From Shewanella sp. (GTDB lineage Bacteria; Pseudomonadota; Gammaproteobacteria; Enterobacterales; Shewanellaceae), in contig JAJNAU010000020.1 in the NCBI GenBank assembly GCA_021462625.1, forward strand, positions 1 through 34,223: DNA of 34,223 nt, given 5' to 3'. A model generated the notes under the pieces. That model was not told the DNA's origin. It saw only the letters and a list, made by a program, of their open reading frames with translations, and made no database searches. The first letter of the stretch is position 1. Each line of letters opens with the position of its first letter. Position numbers and translations under genes: made by a program. Positions 14,430-23,964 of the stretch are shown here, piece after piece.

Positions 14430-15668
14430 ATGCGCATTCTGCACACCTCCGACTGGCACCTTGGTCAGTCGTTTTATGGCAAAAGCCGCCAGCCTGAACA
14501 CAGTGCCTTTTTTGACTGGTTACTGGCCCAAATTAAACATTTCCAGATAGATGCCCTGATCGTCGCCGGGGATATTTTCGATACCAGCACGCCCCCCAGT
14601 TATGCCCGGACACTTTACAACCAGTTTGTGGTGCAGATACAGGGCACTGGCTGTCAGCTGTTTGTGCTGGGTGGCAATCATGATTCAGTGGCCATGCTGG
14701 GCGAATCCCGGCAGCTACTGGCGTGCCTGGGCACTCAGGTTATCCCCGGCGCTCTGGCTGAGATTGAGCAGCAGGTGTTTGTAATTAATGACAGGCAAGG
14801 GCATCCGGCGGGAGTGCTGGGGGCTGTGCCGTTTCTCAGGCCCAGAGACCTTATTACCAGTGATTCAGGTGAGGATGGCAGTCAGAAACAACTCAAACTG
14901 GGTGAAGCGATTAAGGCTCACTATGAAGCGATTTTTGAGGCTGCCAAACAGGCGACTGACCAGCCATTACCTGTGCTCTTGACCGGCCACCTGACCACAG
15001 TAGGCGCCAGCAGCAGTGAGTCGGTGCGGGATATCTATATCGGCACCCTGGATGCCTTCAATGCCAATGCTTTCCCCAAAGCGGATTATATCGCCCTTGG
15101 TCATATTCACAGGCCGCAAAAGGTGGCCAAGAGTGAGCATATTCGATATTCAGGCTCTCCCATCTGTTTGAGTTTCGATGAGCTTGGCAGCCGCAAGCTG
15201 GTATTGATGGCGGAATTTGCTGAAGGTGGTTTGTCATCCGTAACAGAGCTTGCCGTCCCCGTATTCCAGCCGATGCTGGTCATTAAAGGTGATCTTGAAG
15301 CTATCGCCGATCAGTTAGAGGCAATTACACTGCCGGACGAGGGCAGTGTGTGGCTTTCGGTTGAAGTGCAAACTCAGGAGTACCTGTCTGATCTGCAGGC
15401 CAGAGTGCAAAAAATGGTGGAAGGAAAGCCGCTGGAAGTGTTGCAGCTTAAGCGGGTACGTCAACGTCAGACCGCGCTGGCGGCGGATGAGCAGGAGACC
15501 TTGAGCGAACTCAGTGTCGATGAGGTGTTTGAACGCAGATTGAGCCTGGAGCACTTTGATACCCAGACGGAGCAGGCAAGACTGGAGCGTATGAAGCAGA
15601 TGTATCGTCAGGTGGTGGAAACTGTTATCCATGAAGACGCGGGTGAGAGTAAGGAGCTGAATGCGTGA
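14430..15668 (+). CDS. sbcD: SbcD exonuclease subunit (Mre11-like)
   Basis: This 412-residue calcineurin-like phosphoesterase is the nuclease subunit of the SbcCD complex, which opens hairpins and trims protein-blocked or double-stranded DNA ends. The metal-binding motifs are all present: HTSDWHLGQ (Asp8, His10), AGDIFD (Asp48), GGNHD (Asn83, His84), GHLT (His187) and GHIH (His225, His227). A capping region with the C-terminal SbcC contact follows. The length matches the family (about 400). The stop overlaps the sbcC start by four bases (GTGA), so synthesis of the two subunits is coupled. A TTGTTT-16-CATACT promoter candidate lies at 14342-14369. Confidence 0.96.
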   Translation: MRILHTSDWHLGQSFYGKSRQPEHSAFFDWLLAQIKHFQIDALIVAGDIFDTSTPPSYARTLYNQFVVQIQGTGCQLFVLGGNHDSVAMLGESRQLLACLGTQVIPGALAEIEQQVFVINDRQGHPAGVLGAVPFLRPRDLITSDSGEDGSQKQLKLGEAIKAHYEAIFEAAKQATDQPLPVLLTGHLTTVGASSSESVRDIYIGTLDAFNANAFPKADYIALGHIHRPQKVAKSEHIRYSGSPICLSFDELGSRKLVLMAEFAEGGLSSVTELAVPVFQPMLVIKGDLEAIADQLEAITLPDEGSVWLSVEVQTQEYLSDLQARVQKMVEGKPLEVLQLKRVRQRQTALAADEQETLSELSVDEVFERRLSLEHFDTQTEQARLERMKQMYRQVVETVIHEDAGESKELNA

Positions 15669-18600
15669 AAATCCTGAGCCTCAGATTTAAAAATATCAAC
15701 TCACTTAAAGGCGAGTGGAAAATCGACTTCACCCAGCCTCCGTTTACGGATAACGGGCTGTTTGCCATTACCGGCCCAACAGGGGCGGGTAAAACCACCA
15801 TTCTGGATGCTATCTGTCTGGCGTTGTATCACCAGACTCCGCGATTATCGACTATCTCCAAAAGCTCAAATGAGCTGATGACCCGGGGAACCGCGGAATC
15901 TCTGGCCGAGGTAGAGTTTGAAGTTAAAGGTGTTGCTTACCGGGCATTCTGGAGCCAGCGACGCAGCCGAAACAAGGTGGATGGTAACCTGCAGGATGCC
16001 CTGGTGGAGTTGGCAAAGCTGAGTGATGACGGCGATGAGATCCTGGCCTCTCAGGTGAAGCGTAAAAATGAGCTGGTGGACAGCATTACCGGCCTTAATT
16101 TTGCCCGCTTCACCAAATCCATGATGTTATCTCAGGGGCAGTTTGCCGCCTTCCTCAATGCGGATGCCGGAGACAGAGCCGATCTGCTGGAAGAGCTCAC
16201 AGGTACTGAGATTTACGGCCTTATCTCAGAGCAGGTGTATGAGAAATTCAGCCTGAGCAAGCAGCACCTGACCAATCTTAAAGCCCGTGCAGAAGGAGTT
16301 GAGCTTAAGTCTGAGACAGAGTTGCAAGCCCTGTCTGAGCAGCAACAGGCCATCGAGCAGGAGTTGGCTAGGGTTGAGCAGAAAGTCCAGCGGGCTCAGG
16401 ATTGCCATAACTGGCTGCAACAGCTTATCCAGCTCCACGAACGGTCAGCAAATCTTGAGCAGTTGCTCACTCAGGCTTTGGCAAGGCGTGATGAAAATAA
16501 ACCTGAGCTGGACAAACTGGCAAGGGCAGAACCTGCAGCCAAACTCAATGGCTTTTTTCAGCCTCTTTGTCAGTTGACTGAACGGCTGAAGCAGGACAAA
16601 GCCGCTCACACACAGCTGCAGGAGCACACCCTGCAGTTGCAGACCAAGCTGCAGGATCAGCAGCAGCTTGTTACTGCCGCTGAAGTGAAGCAGGCTGACG
16701 CCAACATGGCGTTACAGCAAATGCGCACCCTGGTAGATGACAAGCTGGCGCCCCTGGATGAGCAACATCGGAACCTGGTTGAGCGCCAGCGGGAGTTGAA
16801 CGAGAGCCAGAGTCGTGAACAAGAGTTGCAGCAAGCCTCTCAGACTGAGCTGGCGGCAAAACAGCAGGGGATTGCCCATTCAAAATCGTCCTCACTGCAA
16901 TTGCGGGCGCAACTGGATGCCTATCCCCATGGCGAGTTGATTGAAGCCAACATCAGCAGTTGGGAGTTGCAGTTACAGCAGTTGGCAGCCACAGGTAAGG
17001 AGCTGGAGCAATTAAGCGGTCAACTCTCTGACAGGCAAACTACCCTGCAAACTTTACCGGCAAGGTTTGTTGAATTAAAGCGTCAGCAGGATCAGGCTGA
17101 GCTGGCGCTGACAACAGCCAATCAGGCTGGTGACCCGCTTACCGATGCCATGGCCAGTGCGCTGGGCGAGTTGGATGAAGCCGGACTTAACCGGGAGATT
17201 GGCAGATTGCAGCAACGTCAGCCTTTGCTGATGAAATTGCAGTCGCCCATTAAGGACTTCCTGAAGCTGAATACTGAGGAGCAACGTCTGATTCAAACCC
17301 TGGCTGGGTCTGACGCTGAGGTGGCGCGCTGGCAGCAAGAGCGTGAACATTTGAGGCAGGAGTTTAAGCAACAATCCGCTCATCTTGACGATGTCTCGAA
17401 ACTGATAGAGCAGGAGCAGAAAATTGCCAATCTCAGTCAGTTACGTGCGTCGTTGGAAGTGGATCAGGCCTGCCCCCTGTGTGGCTCAACCAAGCACCCG
17501 CTGGTGGATGAATATCAGGCGCTGGATGTGAATGAGACAGAGCTTCGCAGGCAGCAACTGCAGCAGCAGGTCAATGAGATCACTGCGCAGGGCAAAGCGC
17601 TGGCCAAGATGATAGAGCAGCGTCAGCAGCAAGATCAGATCTCTCTCGAGCGTCGCGAGGAGATTCATAAAGAGATGTCATATGCCAAGGCTGCCTTTGA
17701 ACAGTTACTACAGCAGCTTGTTTCGGTGGGTGATACCAGTGAGTATCAGATAGACAACCCTGAGAGTGTTGAGGTGGCACTTAATGAGGGCGATGCTCAA
17801 CTTAGTGCCCTTAACGAGCGCCTGTCTGGTTTCAGAGCGGCTCAGGCGCAGTGGCAGCAACAGCAGCAAGAGGTCGTTCGCCTGCAAAACTCACTGAAGG
17901 AGATTGAGTACAGCAGAGCCCAACTGGGAAGTGAGCAGGAGTTTATTCAGCAGGGGATTACCGAGCTTGAATCCCGGATCAACCAACTGAGTTGTCAAAG
18001 TCATCAGCAAAGTGATGAGCTCAGAACAATACTCTCCTCGCTTGGGTTGAGCTTGCCGGCTCAAGGGGAAATGGCGGCCTGGGCAGATAATCTTAAAGCC
18101 GGGCAGGCCAACTGGAAACGAGTCACTGCAGAGCTTGCTGAGAATGACAAACTGTTACTTGCTGAAGAGCGAGCCCTGCCGCAGCTTGAAAAGCAATGTG
18201 CCCAGCTTGAGCAAAGCGTGATGCAAAGAGCCGCTGCCTTGGCGACGATGACTGCGAATATACAGGCCAATCGGGATGAGCGTTTTGGTTTGGCGGGAGA
18301 GCAAAGCCAAAGCGAACTGATTAGCGGTAAACAGCAGCTTGTGGATACAGCCAATGCTGAGCTGGAGTCCACCAAAACTGCCGCTACTGAAGTTAGCCGC
18401 AATCTGGCCAGCGCTCAGGGACAGCAGCAAACCCTGAGCAGCAGTATCCAGCAACTGGAAACTCAGCAGGCTGAGCTCAGCAAGAGCTGGCAGCAGAGGC
18501 TGGCAGACAGTGAATTTGCCGATGAATCCGACTTTATTGCGGCACTCCTGGATGACGCTGAGATTGACCGTCTGATGGCTCTGCGCAAACAGCTCCAAGC

Positions 18601-19429
18601 ATCAGTTGATAACGCACAAACTGAAGTCAAAGTGGTGCGGGAGCAACTTGAGCAGCTGACACGAACGGGCGAACAGCAAGGTTATCTTGACAGTGAACAG
18701 AGGACTGAGCAGGAATATCTGGCGGTGCTGATACAGCGGCTGACCGAAGTGAAATCCAGTCGTGATGAGAGTCGTATGCGTTTGGGTGAGAGCAAGGCGA
18801 TCATCGCCGACGATCAGCGCAGACGTGAAGGGCAACAACAGCTCTTTGCCCAGATTGAGGCCGCCCAAGAGGATTATGAAGACTGGGATGCCTTGAGTGG
18901 TCTTATTGGTTCCCGTGATGGTAAGAGGTTCCGGGTATTTGCCCAGGGACTGACGCTGGATCATTTGGTGGCACTGGCCAATCGTCAGCTGACGCGACTG
19001 CACAGCCGCTATGAACTGAGGCGTAAACCTGCCCGTGAGCTGGAGCTGGAAGTGCTAGATACCTGGCAGGGCGACAGTGTCCGGGATACCCGCACGCTGT
19101 CCGGTGGTGAGAGTTTCCTGGTGAGTCTGGCGCTGGCTCTGGCGTTGTCGGATCTGGTCAGCCACAAGACCAGCATTGACTCATTGTTCCTGGATGAGGG
19201 TTTTGGCACGCTGGATGCCGAAACCCTGGACATGGCACTGGATGCGCTGGATAACCTCAATGCCTCGGGCAAGATGATTGGGGTGATAAGCCATGTGGAG
19301 GCCATGAAAGAGCGGATCTCTGTGCAGATAAAAGTGCGCAAAATGGCGGGGCTTGGTTATAGCCAGCTGGACGCTTGTTTCAAAACATCTGCAACAGAAC
19401 TGCCTGTTGCAGGTCCTGTGCTGGTGTGA
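15665..19429 (+). CDS. sbcC: SbcC exonuclease ATPase subunit (Rad50-like)
   Basis: This 1254-residue SMC-like ATPase is the partner of SbcD. The Walker A GPTGAGKT lies at residues 37-44, the zinc-hook CPLC at 603-606 in the middle of the two long coiled-coil arms, the ABC signature LSGGESF from 1145, and Walker B LFLDEG with Asp1177-Glu1178. The Gln/Glu-rich arms are long: the protein is about 200 residues longer than E. coli SbcC (1048). It starts with GTG inside the sbcD stop (GTGA). ATP binding closes the heads and controls SbcD access to DNA ends. The last dozen residues after the ATPase core are not conserved. Confidence 0.96.
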   Translation: MKILSLRFKNINSLKGEWKIDFTQPPFTDNGLFAITGPTGAGKTTILDAICLALYHQTPRLSTISKSSNELMTRGTAESLAEVEFEVKGVAYRAFWSQRRSRNKVDGNLQDALVELAKLSDDGDEILASQVKRKNELVDSITGLNFARFTKSMMLSQGQFAAFLNADAGDRADLLEELTGTEIYGLISEQVYEKFSLSKQHLTNLKARAEGVELKSETELQALSEQQQAIEQELARVEQKVQRAQDCHNWLQQLIQLHERSANLEQLLTQALARRDENKPELDKLARAEPAAKLNGFFQPLCQLTERLKQDKAAHTQLQEHTLQLQTKLQDQQQLVTAAEVKQADANMALQQMRTLVDDKLAPLDEQHRNLVERQRELNESQSREQELQQASQTELAAKQQGIAHSKSSSLQLRAQLDAYPHGELIEANISSWELQLQQLAATGKELEQLSGQLSDRQTTLQTLPARFVELKRQQDQAELALTTANQAGDPLTDAMASALGELDEAGLNREIGRLQQRQPLLMKLQSPIKDFLKLNTEEQRLIQTLAGSDAEVARWQQEREHLRQEFKQQSAHLDDVSKLIEQEQKIANLSQLRASLEVDQACPLCGSTKHPLVDEYQALDVNETELRRQQLQQQVNEITAQGKALAKMIEQRQQQDQISLERREEIHKEMSYAKAAFEQLLQQLVSVGDTSEYQIDNPESVEVALNEGDAQLSALNERLSGFRAAQAQWQQQQQEVVRLQNSLKEIEYSRAQLGSEQEFIQQGITELESRINQLSCQSHQQSDELRTILSSLGLSLPAQGEMAAWADNLKAGQANWKRVTAELAENDKLLLAEERALPQLEKQCAQLEQSVMQRAAALATMTANIQANRDERFGLAGEQSQSELISGKQQLVDTANAELESTKTAATEVSRNLASAQGQQQTLSSSIQQLETQQAELSKSWQQRLADSEFADESDFIAALLDDAEIDRLMALRKQLQASVDNAQTEVKVVREQLEQLTRTGEQQGYLDSEQRTEQEYLAVLIQRLTEVKSSRDESRMRLGESKAIIADDQRRREGQQQLFAQIEAAQEDYEDWDALSGLIGSRDGKRFRVFAQGLTLDHLVALANRQLTRLHSRYELRRKPARELELEVLDTWQGDSVRDTRTLSGGESFLVSLALALALSDLVSHKTSIDSLFLDEGFGTLDAETLDMALDALDNLNASGKMIGVISHVEAMKERISVQIKVRKMAGLGYSQLDACFKTSATELPVAGPVLV

Positions 19430-19499
19430 ACTATTTGTTGTTTGTATTGCTTGGGCGTTAATCGATGCACAAAAAAGAGGGCGCAGCAGCATATTCAAG

Positions 19500-19527
19500 T
19501 TGCCTAATCAGGCCATTTTGCTATAAA
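19500..19527 (+). promoter_or_regulatory. Candidate promoter of mepM
   Basis: TTGCCT (19500-19505) and TATAAA (19522-19527) are spaced by 16 bases, about 45 bases before the mepM start and after the end of sbcC. Confidence 0.5.
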
Positions 19528-19571
19528 ACTGGCTATCGCCCGTTTTTGGCGGGGAGTTGATAAACCCTTTG

Positions 19572-20861
19572 ATGAGTGGTACAAGCAATTTGCAAAAGCG
19601 TAAACAACCAAGATGGTTTTTGCCAGTGAACCGTTTGCCTCTGGCTTCTAAAAAGGTGTTGCTGACATCCGGTCTGCTGGTGGGGGCAGCACTGATGTGG
19701 CCAGGCCAGCAGGACAAGGTCAATATACCTGTTGCTGTGCCGCTTGAGCTTAATTCGGTGACAGAAGATACCGCCAGGCTGATTGATGCGATTAGCGGCA
19801 AGCCGGACTTTGAGTTTGTCGTGGAAAAAGGGGACACCCTGAGCTCTTTGTTTCAGCGTGCCGGAGTAGATCAGCAAACCATGTATCGGGTGCTTGAGGC
19901 TGATTTGAATATTCTGGCGCTCGATACTCTGCGGCCGGGAAACCGTTTACAGTTTTACCTTGATAAGCAAAATCGTCTGACCCGTCTTGAGCTGTATTTT
20001 AACCCTGCCCGTCAGGTGGAGTTTATCCTGGAAAGTGATGGCAGTTACCGTTATCGCGAACTCATCCAGGAAGGTTACTGGCGCAACCGGGAAATCAGTG
20101 GTGATATTCAGGGCTCTTTTTATCTGTCTGCTCAGCGGAAAGGCCTGACCGCTGCAGAGATCCAGCGGGTGGAAGAATTGCTGCAGGACAAGCTGAATTT
20201 CACCCGGGACTTACGTGCCGGTGATACCTTCAACGTGTTGCTGAGCGAGCAATTTGTGGATGCCGAAGCGACCGGGGATACCCGGGTGCTGGCAGTACAA
20301 ATCAGCAATGGCAACCGCCAAATTAATGCCTTTATGGCCGATGATGGCCAGTTTTATGATGAGCAGGGCCACAGTCTGGCGCGGGCATTTCAGCGTTATC
20401 CGCTGGAGAAGAAATACCCTATTAGCTCCGGTTTCAACCCCAATCGCAGGCACCCGGTGACCGGCAAGGTGGTGCCCCACAATGGTACTGATTTTGCGGT
20501 GCCGTCTGGCACCAAGATATTGTCTCCCGGCGATGGTGTGGTGAGGTTGGTGGCTAATCACAGATTTGCCGGTAAATACATAGTGATAGAACATGGCGAT
20601 AAATACAGTACTCGTTATCTGCACCTGTCCAAGTCTTTGGTCAAGCAAGGACAGAAGGTCAGCCGTGGACAGTTGATTGCGCTGTCCGGCAATACCGGCA
20701 GAACTACAGGTCCGCACCTGCACTATGAATTTAGGATCAACGGCCGACCGGTGAACGCCATGACAGCGAAAATCCCCATGGCCCAGAGTCTTGTCAAAGA
20801 CGAGTTGGATACTTTTCTTGCGCATGTACACAGCTACAAGATGCAGATGGGATTGGTGTAA
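19572..20861 (+). CDS. mepM: MepM-like murein DD-endopeptidase (OapA LysM-like + peptidase M23)
   Basis: This roughly 430-residue envelope protein has an N-terminal membrane anchor (about residues 25-45, VLLTSGLLVGAALMW), a LysM-like OapA domain (about 85-140, EFVVEKGDTLSSLF...LRPGNRLQF) and a C-terminal M23 LytM peptidase. The metal ligands are in HNGTDF (His303, Asp307) and the HLHYE motif (His382, His384). It cleaves D-Ala to diaminopimelate crosslinks so that new murein can be inserted. The start is chosen at the ATG 19572; a TTG at 19557 abuts the GGGGAG site and a TTG at 19569 is also possible. The length is close to E. coli MepM (440). A strong terminator follows. Confidence 0.9.
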   Translation: MSGTSNLQKRKQPRWFLPVNRLPLASKKVLLTSGLLVGAALMWPGQQDKVNIPVAVPLELNSVTEDTARLIDAISGKPDFEFVVEKGDTLSSLFQRAGVDQQTMYRVLEADLNILALDTLRPGNRLQFYLDKQNRLTRLELYFNPARQVEFILESDGSYRYRELIQEGYWRNREISGDIQGSFYLSAQRKGLTAAEIQRVEELLQDKLNFTRDLRAGDTFNVLLSEQFVDAEATGDTRVLAVQISNGNRQINAFMADDGQFYDEQGHSLARAFQRYPLEKKYPISSGFNPNRRHPVTGKVVPHNGTDFAVPSGTKILSPGDGVVRLVANHRFAGKYIVIEHGDKYSTRYLHLSKSLVKQGQKVSRGQLIALSGNTGRTTGPHLHYEFRINGRPVNAMTAKIPMAQSLVKDELDTFLAHVHSYKMQMGLV

Positions 20862-20894
20862 TAGCTACCTGTAATGAGCAAGCTGCAATGTTCA

Positions 20895-20918
20895 AGCCGG
20901 CGTTCAGCCGGCTTTTTG
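20895..20918 (+). terminator. Bidirectional terminator between mepM and the basic protein gene
   Basis: AGCCGGC (20895-20901) and GCCGGCT (20907-20913) form a perfect stem with a GTTCA loop, followed by TTTTT. The last codons of the convergent minus-strand gene (from 20904) lie inside this hairpin. Confidence 0.9.
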
Positions 20919-21359
20919 TTGTCTTAATTTGCGCGCTTCGACCTTAAGTGCACATTTGCACAGTTTGCCTTTAAGGGCAGGGCAGCCACTGCAGGGCTTA
21001 CGTTTGTATGGCGTCATGGCAAAGTGAGGAGCAACTTTGACCACAGCAGGACGAATAAATTGTACCGGAGCCAGTATGCCGGCGCCATTGGCAGCATTTT
21101 GACCGGCCAGTGCTTTGAGTTGGTGTTTAAGCTTCTTTTTTCCCGGAATTTTGCCAGATTGCAGAGTACCCTGCAGCGAAGCCCGCAAAGAGGAAGCCAG
21201 TTGTTTACGACGGCGTTTGAGAAATTTCCTTGTGGATTTTGAAGTTTTTCCTGACTGCTGTAATTGTTGCTTGAACCACTTCTTTGCCTGTTTTTTGCAG
21301 GCTTTTTTCAGTGTGTTGCTGACTGACTGTACTCCGGGTTCAGCTTTTTGCCTGGCCAT
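20904..21359 (-). CDS. Highly basic protein with C-terminal Cys cluster, unknown function
   Basis: This is a 151-residue protein of a family I do not recognise. The N-terminal two thirds are extremely Lys/Arg-rich and helical (KKACKKQAKKWFKQQLQQSG, RKFLKRRRKQLASSLRASL), suggesting nucleic-acid or ribosome binding. A less charged segment (about 85-115) follows, then a Cys cluster, CSGCPALKGKLCKC, that could bind zinc or an iron-sulfur cluster, and another basic tail. GGAG lies about five bases before the ATG. There is no signal peptide or membrane segment. Its last codons read through the mepM terminator hairpin, so transcripts from both sides probably end at the same structure. Codon use looks ordinary. 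Confidence 0.72.
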   Translation of the reverse strand: MARQKAEPGVQSVSNTLKKACKKQAKKWFKQQLQQSGKTSKSTRKFLKRRRKQLASSLRASLQGTLQSGKIPGKKKLKHQLKALAGQNAANGAGILAPVQFIRPAVVKVAPHFAMTPYKRKPCSGCPALKGKLCKCALKVEARKLRQQKAG

Positions 21360-21656
21360 AAAACTCCGCCTTTACCCACTGTCCGACCGCTTGTCGGGAA
21401 GGAAATTCTTAAAAGTGATGTAAGTCTAAATAAAAAACATTATCAGTCAATGAAATTATTTGGTCAGATAATCCTTGGGAGCAGTAGCACACTAGTAACC
21501 TCCGCTTTTGGTGGTGTTGCTCTATGGCGACGCGGTCCCTTAGCAAGGCTGTTTTTCTGTGAAGGAGTATCAGGGGATGCTTTTCAGGACTGGACACCTA
21601 TTTACTGAGGGCGAGCGACTGGGCAAGTTGGGCGCAGTATTCTTTGGACATCAGCT

Positions 21657-22154
21657 CTAATCCTGAGGCTGCTGATGTTCCGACAGCGTGAGGTAAAGTC
21701 GCAAATCAAATTCCAGTTGGAAGTAATCCGGCTCCATATGCTGACACAGTTGATAGAATGCCTTATTGTGATCTTTCTCTTTCAGGTGGGCCAGTTCGTG
21801 AACCAACACCATGCGAATAAGTGGATCAGGTAATTGCTTGAGTTGTGATGCAATTCGAATCTCATTCCTGATTTTGACTTTATTGCCCTGAACACGAGTG
21901 GCATAGGTGTGCAAGCCGAGTGCCTGGTGTTTAAGACTAATTTTGTCATCAAATACCACTTTGGCCAGAGGGGCAGATCTTTTCAGATAAGCTTGTTTCA
22001 ACCCCATTGCACATTGATACAGGGAGTTATCCCGGTTCAATTCACTGTGGGATTGGGGGTAACGTTGCTTCAGCCTAGTTTCGAGCCGACCTGATTTAAG
22101 CAAAGCTGCAACCTTTTCCTGGATGTCGAGGGCATAGCCTGTGAGATATTGCAT
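21657..22154 (-). CDS. YgjP-like M48-type metallopeptidase domain protein
   Basis: This is a soluble protein of 165 residues. The zinc motif HELAHLKEKDHNKAF puts HExxH at residues 119-123 with a third His at 129, the arrangement seen in the YgjP/DUF45 group of SprT- and WLM-related metallopeptidases. The upstream ATRVQGNKVKIRNEIRIASQ stretch is also typical of the family (strand before the active-site helix). The substrate is unknown. It is predicted cytoplasmic since no signal peptide is seen. The start has only a weak AGG upstream. It lies 53 bases downstream of the DUF3010 gene on the same strand and could share its transcript. Confidence 0.85.
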   Translation of the reverse strand: MQYLTGYALDIQEKVAALLKSGRLETRLKQRYPQSHSELNRDNSLYQCAMGLKQAYLKRSAPLAKVVFDDKISLKHQALGLHTYATRVQGNKVKIRNEIRIASQLKQLPDPLIRMVLVHELAHLKEKDHNKAFYQLCQHMEPDYFQLEFDLRLYLTLSEHQQPQD

Positions 22155-22207
22155 GAGGTAACCTGATGGAAAAATATCGCCGCTGACGCCCCGGCCGGCG
22201 TGGAAGC

Positions 22208-22645
22208 TCAGTCTTTGCTGAAAATCTTTTTCATTTGCAGGGCGTAAGCGACTTCAAAGGCGGGTTGTTGGAATTTTTTCAGTTCAAGCCCCACGAAATC
22301 CACCTGAGGAGGATTGCGCCTCAGTTGCGCCTTAATATCGTGCGGGGCGATCAGCGTTACCGGCAGATCGCACAATTGAATGGCTGCTTCCAGCTTGAAG
22401 CTGGCCGCGCTGCCGGCAAACTTGCCTTTTTGCTCGCGGGCGATCAGGGCAATTTCATCAACCTTGTAGTCTGCCAGCAGCTTTTTGAACGCGAAGTGAA
22501 AGTCCACCATGGACTCAGTGGCTTCGGCATGGGATACCTGAAAAGATTGCTTGCGGCAATCCGGGATATTTAAGGTATCGCCTTCCTGGCTCAGCAAACA
22601 AATCACGGCTTCCGAGCCTTTTAATTCAACACCACAAATTCGCAT
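22208..22645 (-). CDS. DUF3010 family protein
   Basis: The product has 145 residues starting MRICGVELKGSEAVICLLSQ, the usual DUF3010 beginning; a longer open frame upstream starts with TTG and is not needed. An AGG-type ribosome-binding sequence precedes this ATG. The order of segments (GVELKGSEAVICLL, an AREQKGKFAGSAASFKLEA helix, then VTLIAPHDIKAQLRR) recalls RNase H-like fold proteins such as RuvC and YqgF, but the acidic catalytic set is not clearly conserved. The function is unknown; it is cytoplasmic and probably co-directional with the YgjP-like gene. Confidence 0.85.
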   Translation of the reverse strand: MRICGVELKGSEAVICLLSQEGDTLNIPDCRKQSFQVSHAEATESMVDFHFAFKKLLADYKVDEIALIAREQKGKFAGSAASFKLEAAIQLCDLPVTLIAPHDIKAQLRRNPPQVDFVGLELKKFQQPAFEVAYALQMKKIFSKD

Positions 22646-22964
22646 GTAACACCTGTCTCTCAATTGAAAGGCGGCTATTGTAACGGGAATCCTGGTTGAT
22701 ACCAATCCGAACAGCAGTTAAATCATGGGATGCTCAGGGAAAGAGCATTTACGTGGGGGAGTGGTAAGCTGAGCTTGTCGTCGGAGCTGTATCGCGGGGC
22801 TGGGCAGATCCCAGTCGCTGAAAGCGTTGTTTGCCATTGAACAGGCGGCTGACGGGCTGGATACTGTGGCTTCGGTTACAAAAATAAGTCCGCCGAAATA
22901 GCGGACTTATTCTGATCTCTGGGGTAAATACAGCTACTACCCGGCATGGTATATTTGAGCGAGT
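22646..22964. other. Intergenic region between DUF3010 gene and yciK
   Basis: Apart from the yciK terminator hairpin at 22883-22911, no gene, repeat or RNA was recognised here. The minus-strand promoter for the DUF3010 gene should lie in its left part, but no clear hexamer pair stands out. Confidence 0.4.
22878..22911 (-). terminator. Terminator of yciK
   Basis: AATAAGTCCGC (22883-22893) and GCGGACTTATT (22901-22911) form an 11-pair stem with a seven-base loop. Read on the minus strand it is followed by a T tract, and it lies just past the yciK stop. Confidence 0.85.
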
Positions 22965-23702
22965 TTACTGGGCGCTGAACTGACCGCCGTTTTCATTGGC
23001 AGAATTATCACTCATCAGATGCAGATAGAGTGGCATAATGTCCTGAGGTGTCTTTAGCATCAGTGGATTTTCAGCTGGGTAGGCACTGGCCCGCATATTT
23101 GTGCGGGTCGCCCCTGGATCAATGCTGTTTACCCTGACCCTAGAGGCTTCACATTCATCTGCCAGCACCTGCATCATGCCCTCAGTAGCAAATTTGGAAA
23201 TAGCATAGGCGTTCCAATTTGCCCGTCCTTTGCGGCCTACACCGGATGATGTGAACACAATGGAGGCGCGCGGCGCTTTGCGCAAGACTGGCAACAATGC
23301 CTTGGTCATCATGGCCTGGGCCGTTACATTGACCTGCATGACATCGTTGAAGCTGCCAAAGTCAGTGTGTTCGAAAGGACTCAGGACACCGAGCAGACTG
23401 GCGTTGTGGAGCAGACCGTCGAGGTGACCGAACTGCTCTTCAATGGTCTCTGCCATGTCTTTGTAGTGTTGTTCCGTGGCACCTTTCATATCCAGAGGCA
23501 CTATGGCTGGCTGAGGGTAGCCCGCCCCCACAATAGTATCGTAGACGGCTTCGAGCTTTTTCACTGTCCTGCCCAGCAGAATAACCGCTGCTCCATGGGC
23601 TGCGTAGGCGATGGCGGCAGCTTTACCAATACCGTCTCCCGCTCCTGTTACCAGGATGGTTTTTCCTTTCAATGCATCTGCAGCAACTTGATATTCAGAC
23701 AT
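22965..23702 (-). CDS. yciK: YciK-type short-chain dehydrogenase/reductase
   Basis: This is a classical SDR of 245 residues. The NAD(P) motif TGAGDGIG is at about residues 20-27, LLGRTVKKLE marks the cofactor region, HNAS replaces NNAG, SSGVGRKGRANWNAYAISK contains the catalytic Ser and YxxxK, and the DPGATRTNMRASAYP segment is characteristic of YciK. YciK is a predicted oxidoreductase of unknown physiological substrate. AAGGAAG sits about eight bases before the ATG. It is monocistronic, ending at its own terminator. Confidence 0.92.
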   Translation of the reverse strand: MSEYQVAADALKGKTILVTGAGDGIGKAAAIAYAAHGAAVILLGRTVKKLEAVYDTIVGAGYPQPAIVPLDMKGATEQHYKDMAETIEEQFGHLDGLLHNASLLGVLSPFEHTDFGSFNDVMQVNVTAQAMMTKALLPVLRKAPRASIVFTSSGVGRKGRANWNAYAISKFATEGMMQVLADECEASRVRVNSIDPGATRTNMRASAYPAENPLMLKTPQDIMPLYLHLMSDNSANENGGQFSAQ

Positions 23703-23964
23703 AGATACGACTTCCTTTTATTCGGGATTGCGCACAAAACGGCGTTCTCCTGAGGGGCTTAACACATGTTTTAAACAAATGACTGACTATCAACCCGGTA
23801 GGTCCGGTTTGAATGTATTAAAAATGTGGCTAGCGATATATTTTTGCGTTAACTTGTTGTTAATTCAGGGCTGGAATAACAGCGCTGACGGTTACGTTGG
23901 CTGCCTATTGTGACCAATTTTTTGGTGAAAACAAAATTATTACAACAAGACTTGGGGTAAAACG

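Noticed and set aside
22646-22705. N-terminal extension of the DUF3010 frame
   Set aside because: It would start at a TTG with no ribosome-binding site, and the family begins at MRICGVELKG.
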